Assembly (NCBI GenBank): GCA_013812655.1
Contig: JACCTC010000002.1
Location: 1 to 37,128 of the forward strand
Length of the DNA stretch: 37,128 nucleotides
Reading direction: 5' to 3'
Source: Deltaproteobacteria bacterium
Lineage (GTDB): Bacteria > Myxococcota_A > Polyangia > Haliangiales > Haliangiaceae
The position numbers and the translations under genes were made by a program. Positions 33,237 to 37,128 of the stretch are shown here, one piece after another; the first letter of the stretch is position 1, and each line of letters begins with the position of its first letter. The notes below the pieces were generated by a model, which worked only from the letters and a program-made list of their open reading frames with translations, was not told where the DNA came from and ran no database searches.

Positions 33237-35519
33237 TCACGTCACGAAGCGCTGAACCACCTCGCGGACGGTCTTGGCATCGAAGGGCTTCTCCAGTCGC
33301 TCGTTCGGAATGCGATCGAGAAACTCGTCAGTTTCTGCCGAGAAGGCGCCAGAGATGAACACGACCTTCTCGACCGCTGAGGGACAGCGAACGACGAGCT
33401 GTTCGTAGAATTCGATCCCGGACATGCCCGGCATCATCAGGTCGGAGAAGATCACGTCGAAGTGCTTGCCGGTACAGAGCAGCTCGAGCGCATCGAGCGC
33501 CCTCGTATATGTGGTGACGTGATGCTCGCGTAGCACTCGTGACAGCGTGATGCCCACGGCTGGCTCGTCGTCAACGATCAAGATCGATGCACGCTGCTTG
33601 ATGACAGGGATCCTGGTGCTCGACGGCACGGCGGCGGCGGCGATGTCTTCTGGCGAAGCCGCGGGCAGGACGACCGTGAACCGGCTGCCTTTGCCGACCG
33701 TGCTCTCGACGGCGATTTCACCGTGCATCCCCGTGATGATGTTGTGGCAGATCGAAAGCCCGAGGCCGGTGCCGACTCCCACAGGTTTCGTCGTGAAGAA
33801 CGGATCGAAGATGCGCTCGAGCTGCGACGCCGGAATGCCCGCACCTGTGTCGTGAACCTCGATGACAGCGCGTCCTTTCGCGTCGGTCGATGTCGAGATG
33901 CGGATCTCGTTGTTGTCCATGTCACCCACGGGAATCGAGTGAGCCGCATTGACGAGGAGATTCATGAAGACCTGTCCGAGGCGCGCGTCATCTGCCTGGA
34001 CTCGCGGCACCTCCTTGTAGTCCTTGACGACACGCGACCGGTGCCGGATCTCGCTGAACGTCATGTTGATGGCGAGATCCATCACCTCGGTCACCGAGGT
34101 GACGGTGCGCCGTTCCTCCTCGAGTCGCGAGAACGTCTTCATCCCACGGACGAGCTTCTTGATGCGATCGGCTCCCTTTTGAGCGTCCTGCACCATGTTC
34201 TCGAGCTCCAGCATGCGCTCCGAGCTCGACCCGCCTCCCATCTCCTGGATCTCTTCGATGACGAGGTCGAGGTTCGCGGTGATGTACGAGAGCGGATTAT
34301 TGATCTCGTGCGCGATTCCGGCAGCCAGTGAGCCTACCGCGGCCATCCGGTCCGAAAATACGAGCTGACGTCGAGCGTGCTCGGTTACCTGCTTTGCGAC
34401 CAGCTCTGCTGTCATGTCCCTGAACACGAGGACTGCACCGCTCACGCTGCCGTCCGCGTTCCTGATCGGCGCGCAGCTATCAGCGATCGCGACCTCGGTA
34501 CCATCGCGACGCACCAGCAAGGTGTCACTCGCGAGCGCGACAACCCGGTTCTCGCGCAATGCGATCGCAACCGGATCGGCGACCAGCGCTCGGGTCTCCG
34601 CGTCGATGATCTGGAAGACGTCGGTGATGGCACGAGTGCAAGCCGCCCGCTCGGTCCAACCAGTCAGCTGCTCGGCTACGGGGTTCATTCGAACGATGGC
34701 ACCGTCCAGATCGACCGAGATGACGCCATCGCCGATGCTGCTGAGCGTCGTCGAGAGACTCTCCGCCAGCTCGCGTAGCGCCTCTTGCTGTGCCCGGTTC
34801 GCCGTCACGTCGCGCGCGCACGCGTAGATCAGTCCCCGTTCGACCGAGGGTACGACGCGCCACTCGAGCCAGCGATAGCTCCCATCGCGGCACCGATACC
34901 GATTCGCGAACGCGATCAGCGTGGCACCAGCGCTGAGCTGCATGCCGGCTTCGACCGTTTGCTGCTGATCGTCTGGATGTACGAACTCCAGCCAGGGGCG
35001 GGCGCACAGCTCCTCTGCTGACCAGCCGAGCGTTGTCGTCCAGGACGGGCTGACGCGCCTGAACCGGCCATCGAGCCCGGCGATGCACAGCAGCTCGAGT
35101 GCCACCTCGAAGAGCACGTCGACGTCTTCCGTCGCGTGACGGCTGGATGTGCCGAGCTCCAGCGCCCGTCGGACGACACGCAGTCGGGCTCGAAACGCCA
35201 GATCGCCGGGCGTGTCGAAGAAGAAGTCGTCTGCACCCGCACCGAGCACGGACTGGATCAGCGTGGCATCTGATGCGGCCAGCATCACGAGGATCACCGA
35301 AGACGCGGTTGCAGGTGCATTCCGCAACGCTCGGCATGCGGCGGCCGCATCGAGATCGGCCTTCTGTTGAAGCACGATCAGAGGCGCAGCCGCTGATTCG
35401 ACGAGCGCCAGTCCGTGCGCGGTGTCTGCCACGAACGCGGCCTCATGCGCCTGCTCGCCGAGTGCGCGAGCGATGCCGGAAGTCCTGTCGGCATCAACCC
35501 CGATGACCAGCGCTCTCAT
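33237..35519 (-). CDS. Hybrid histidine kinase: pseudo-receiver, two PAS, HisKA, HATPase, receiver
   Basis: A 760-residue cytoplasmic protein. Residues 1-122 look like a receiver fold, but the expected phospho-Asp site reads LIVLQQKAD, so it is probably a degenerate pseudo-receiver. PAS domains lie at about 130-250 (DGRFRRVSPSWTTTLGW) and 260-380 (GVISVDLDGAIVRMNPVAEQLTGW). HisKA: His404 in AAGIAHEINNPLSY. The ATPase has DARLGQVFMNLLVNAAHS, DTGAGIP, FFTTKPVGVGTGLGLSIC and GKGSRFTVVLP. The C-terminal receiver (about 640-760) has ILIVDDEP and phospho-Asp693 (FSDLMMPGMSG). Phosphate should pass from His404 to Asp693. The absence of membrane helices suggests an internal or partner-derived signal through the PAS domains. 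The start is an ATG abutting AAAGGG. Confidence 0.95.
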   Translation of the reverse strand: MRALVIGVDADRTSGIARALGEQAHEAAFVADTAHGLALVESAAAPLIVLQQKADLDAAAACRALRNAPATASSVILVMLAASDATLIQSVLGAGADDFFFDTPGDLAFRARLRVVRRALELGTSSRHATEDVDVLFEVALELLCIAGLDGRFRRVSPSWTTTLGWSAEELCARPWLEFVHPDDQQQTVEAGMQLSAGATLIAFANRYRCRDGSYRWLEWRVVPSVERGLIYACARDVTANRAQQEALRELAESLSTTLSSIGDGVISVDLDGAIVRMNPVAEQLTGWTERAACTRAITDVFQIIDAETRALVADPVAIALRENRVVALASDTLLVRRDGTEVAIADSCAPIRNADGSVSGAVLVFRDMTAELVAKQVTEHARRQLVFSDRMAAVGSLAAGIAHEINNPLSYITANLDLVIEEIQEMGGGSSSERMLELENMVQDAQKGADRIKKLVRGMKTFSRLEEERRTVTSVTEVMDLAINMTFSEIRHRSRVVKDYKEVPRVQADDARLGQVFMNLLVNAAHSIPVGDMDNNEIRISTSTDAKGRAVIEVHDTGAGIPASQLERIFDPFFTTKPVGVGTGLGLSICHNIITGMHGEIAVESTVGKGSRFTVVLPAASPEDIAAAAVPSSTRIPVIKQRASILIVDDEPAVGITLSRVLREHHVTTYTRALDALELLCTGKHFDVIFSDLMMPGMSGIEFYEQLVVRCPSAVEKVVFISGAFSAETDEFLDRIPNERLEKPFDAKTVREVVQRFVT

Positions 35520-35739
35520 CCCTTTAGGCTAACGAAACGCCGCCCTCACGAGACCACGCAGGTACGAGAGGCCGACCTAGCGCAACGGAATGGAGCGAGC
35601 GTGCCGCAACGTCATGCGAGCGCGACACCGAGGCCGAGCCGATGGTGCGGGCTGGGGGGCTCGCGAGGGATCAGTTAAGCTCAACACAGATGCATCCGAG
35701 CGGCTGGTCCCAGGAGCTCGTACCCGCGCGGCGCCTATC
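35520..35739. other. 220-bp divergent intergenic region, little seen
   Basis: It lies between the histidine kinase start (minus) and the chosen DUF2254 start (plus). The DUF2254 reading stays open back to 35590, but that part is Arg/Ala-rich without membrane helices, so I treat it as untranslated. No convincing promoter or repeat found. Confidence 0.35.
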
Positions 35740-37005
35740 GTGACGCACCGCCTGGTCAAGGTTTTGCGCGATGTCCGTGACGGATTCTGGCTCCAGCCGC
35801 TCGTCTTGCTAGTTGTAGGCGTCTTGTTGAGCCTGGGGCTCACGTCTCTCGACCGCTGGTTGATCGAGACCGCCCGGACCACGCGTTGGCTCGAAGAAGC
35901 GAGTCCCGGGGGAGCGCGCGCGTTGCTCGGTGCAGCTGCCGGCGCGCTGGCAACCACGCTCGCGATCTCGATGTCGATGACGATGGTAACTGTGCAGCTC
36001 GCCTCGTCGCAGTACACGCCGCGCTTGATCCGGCGGTTCCTGGCCGACGGTTTCATGCAGCGGGTGCTAGGTGCCTTCCTCGGCACGATCGCATTCCTGT
36101 TCATGGTGTTGCGGTCGGTGCGCTCGGCCGAAGAAGGCGCGTCGTTCGTCCCGATGGTGTCGCTGGCGAGCGCGGTGCTGTTGACGCTGGTGTGCCTCGC
36201 GCTGCTCGTCGTGTTCTTGCACCGAACGATGCGAGGGATGCAGGCCTCCACGATCGTTGCGGGAATCGGACGCGAGACAACCGCGAGCATTCTCGCGACC
36301 ACGGGCTCGCCGGGCCATCTGGTTGCGGTTCCGTCGGGGCCGACCGCGGTGGTCCGAGCGGAGGCGCCGGGATACGTGCAGATCCTCGACGATGCGGGGA
36401 TCCGCGCGGCGGTCGGCGCGCTCGGTACCGCGATCTGTCGGGACACCTCGCCGGGCGACTTCGTGATTCCAGGAACCCCGCTCGTCACATTGTTCGGAGC
36501 CACGGTGGTCGACGCACAGATCGAGAACAAGGTTCGCGAATGCTTCACTCTCGGAAGCGAGCGCACCGCGCCAGACGACCTGACGTTTGGCGTCCGACAA
36601 CTCGTCGATATGGCGCTCAAGGCGCTGTCGCCGGGGATCAACGACGTGACGACCGCCGTGATGGTCGTCAACGAGCTCGGTGTGATCGGCCGAGCGGTGG
36701 CTCGGGTGCATCCCGTCCGTGATGGCTGGGTTTGCTCCAACGCCAAGGAAGCGCCCCCATACCTGACACGAGAGCTCTGCCTCGAGCGCTACCTGGCGCT
36801 CGCGTTCGAGGAGGTGACACACGCGGCCACGGTTCAGCCACGCGTGCTCGACCGGATGCTCGAGATTCTCGGGACGATCGCCTCGGTAGAGCCGGCGGCT
36901 GAAGTCCAGGAGGTCCTGTACGCCTGCGAGCAGCGGATCCGTCGTCACGTGAAGGAGCCCGCATGGTGCCCGCGAGTCCCGCTCGCTGCGGATCGAGAGA
37001 CCTAA
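35740..37005 (+). CDS. DUF2254 family integral membrane protein
   Basis: A 421-residue reading from GTG 35740 (longer in-frame starts at 35590 or 35614 are possible). The N-terminal half has about four membrane helices (roughly 17-35, 58-80, 108-125 and 134-155). The family signature ISMSMTMVTVQLASSQYTPRLIRRFLAD lies between helices two and three. The cytoplasmic half contains PDDLTFGVRQLVDMALKALSPGINDVTTAV, the second family signature. Length and layout match DUF2254 proteins, inner-membrane proteins of unknown function whose C-terminal half was thought by some to bind ligands. It is the last gene in the window. Confidence 0.92.
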   Translation: MTHRLVKVLRDVRDGFWLQPLVLLVVGVLLSLGLTSLDRWLIETARTTRWLEEASPGGARALLGAAAGALATTLAISMSMTMVTVQLASSQYTPRLIRRFLADGFMQRVLGAFLGTIAFLFMVLRSVRSAEEGASFVPMVSLASAVLLTLVCLALLVVFLHRTMRGMQASTIVAGIGRETTASILATTGSPGHLVAVPSGPTAVVRAEAPGYVQILDDAGIRAAVGALGTAICRDTSPGDFVIPGTPLVTLFGATVVDAQIENKVRECFTLGSERTAPDDLTFGVRQLVDMALKALSPGINDVTTAVMVVNELGVIGRAVARVHPVRDGWVCSNAKEAPPYLTRELCLERYLALAFEEVTHAATVQPRVLDRMLEILGTIASVEPAAEVQEVLYACEQRIRRHVKEPAWCPRVPLAADRET

Positions 37006-37011
37006 GGGTTG

Positions 37012-37042
37012 TCCCGTAAGTACGATCTGGGATCGTACGGGA
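37012..37042 (+). terminator. Hairpin after the DUF2254 gene
   Basis: The perfect stem gtacgatc/gatcgtac (37020-37027 and 37031-37038) with a 3-base loop is extended by tccc/ggga across a bulge. It begins 6 bp after the stop codon. No U tract. The remaining 86 bases to the window edge show no gene I can support. Confidence 0.55.
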
Positions 37043-37128
37043 ACGTGTTGGTTCGCCATCGCGCTCGCTCTGCCGTGGTCCGGCGAATGCCGGTCTCATG
37101 CAGGGTTGAACACGCGGCCATGCCAACG

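Noticed and set aside
35590..35739. N-terminal extension of the DUF2254 protein
   Set aside because: Arg/Ala-rich, no membrane helix or ribosome site; family members normally begin near the first helix.
37043..37128. Possible start of a new gene or insertion-sequence end at the right edge
   Set aside because: Too short to judge; no motif or terminal repeat that can be paired inside the window.

Overview
The window is high-GC DNA (roughly two thirds or more G+C by eye) and densely packed with genes. Its gene types point to Myxococcota (the former Deltaproteobacteria; the Haliangium/Kofleriaceae/Polyangia side is possible, but the genus cannot be fixed from sequence alone). The indicators are many secreted lipoproteins, an OmpA protein with thrombospondin-type-3 calcium repeats, large eukaryote-like Ser/Thr kinases, a PPP-family phosphatase, leucine-rich-repeat proteins with the TIGR02996 companion segment, a multi-PAS hybrid histidine kinase, and very few operons. 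I see no rRNA, tRNA, CRISPR array, phage or complete insertion sequence. The mobile DNA visible is a decayed IS91-type transposase fragment and short REP-like repeats.

Layout. 1-4420: a cut-off ADP-ribosylglycohydrolase (minus), a YqiA/YcfP-like hydrolase, a small membrane protein, an AraC-type regulator, a one-helix protein, and a second alpha/beta hydrolase with an overlapping small ORF. 4479-7200 (minus): a lipoprotein made of five 19-residue cysteine repeats and a GH92 alpha-mannosidase lipoprotein. 7263-11357 (plus): a SUI1/YciH-type factor, a large lipoprotein, a DUF4241-like protein with a histone-H1-like tail, and an exported protein. 11367-17698 (minus): OmpA/TSP3 protein, M1 aminopeptidase lipoprotein, a PIN toxin/antitoxin pair, and a SEC-C protein with an HExxH motif. 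17799-22794 (plus): PhzF-like enzyme, a probable outer-membrane protein overlapping a CxxCH lipoprotein, a VOC protein, a lipoprotein pyroglutamyl peptidase, and an exported cysteine-peptidase-like protein. 22856-23554 (minus): an outer-membrane beta-barrel.

23687-35519 is dominated by signalling. A PPP phosphatase overlaps by 8 bp a membrane Ser/Thr kinase with an extracytoplasmic sensor. Next come an LRR protein, an IS91 transposase remnant that abuts a second Ser/Thr kinase with a C-terminal TolB/TPR-like region, a TIGR02996/LRR protein, a zinc-ribbon membrane protein, and a hybrid histidine kinase whose N-terminal receiver looks degenerate. A DUF2254 membrane protein closes the window.

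Functional reading. The left and central parts are mainly envelope and exported hydrolytic functions (peptidases, a mannosidase, lipoproteins, barrels), consistent with a predatory or saprophytic myxobacterium. The right part is phospho-signalling. The best candidates for something under-described are the overlapping phosphatase/sensor-kinase pair, the long Ser/Thr-rich activation segments in both kinases, the Cys-repeat lipoprotein, the HExxH/SEC-C protein and the histone-tail DUF4241 fusion. All functional assignments come from reading motifs by eye. No database search was run.
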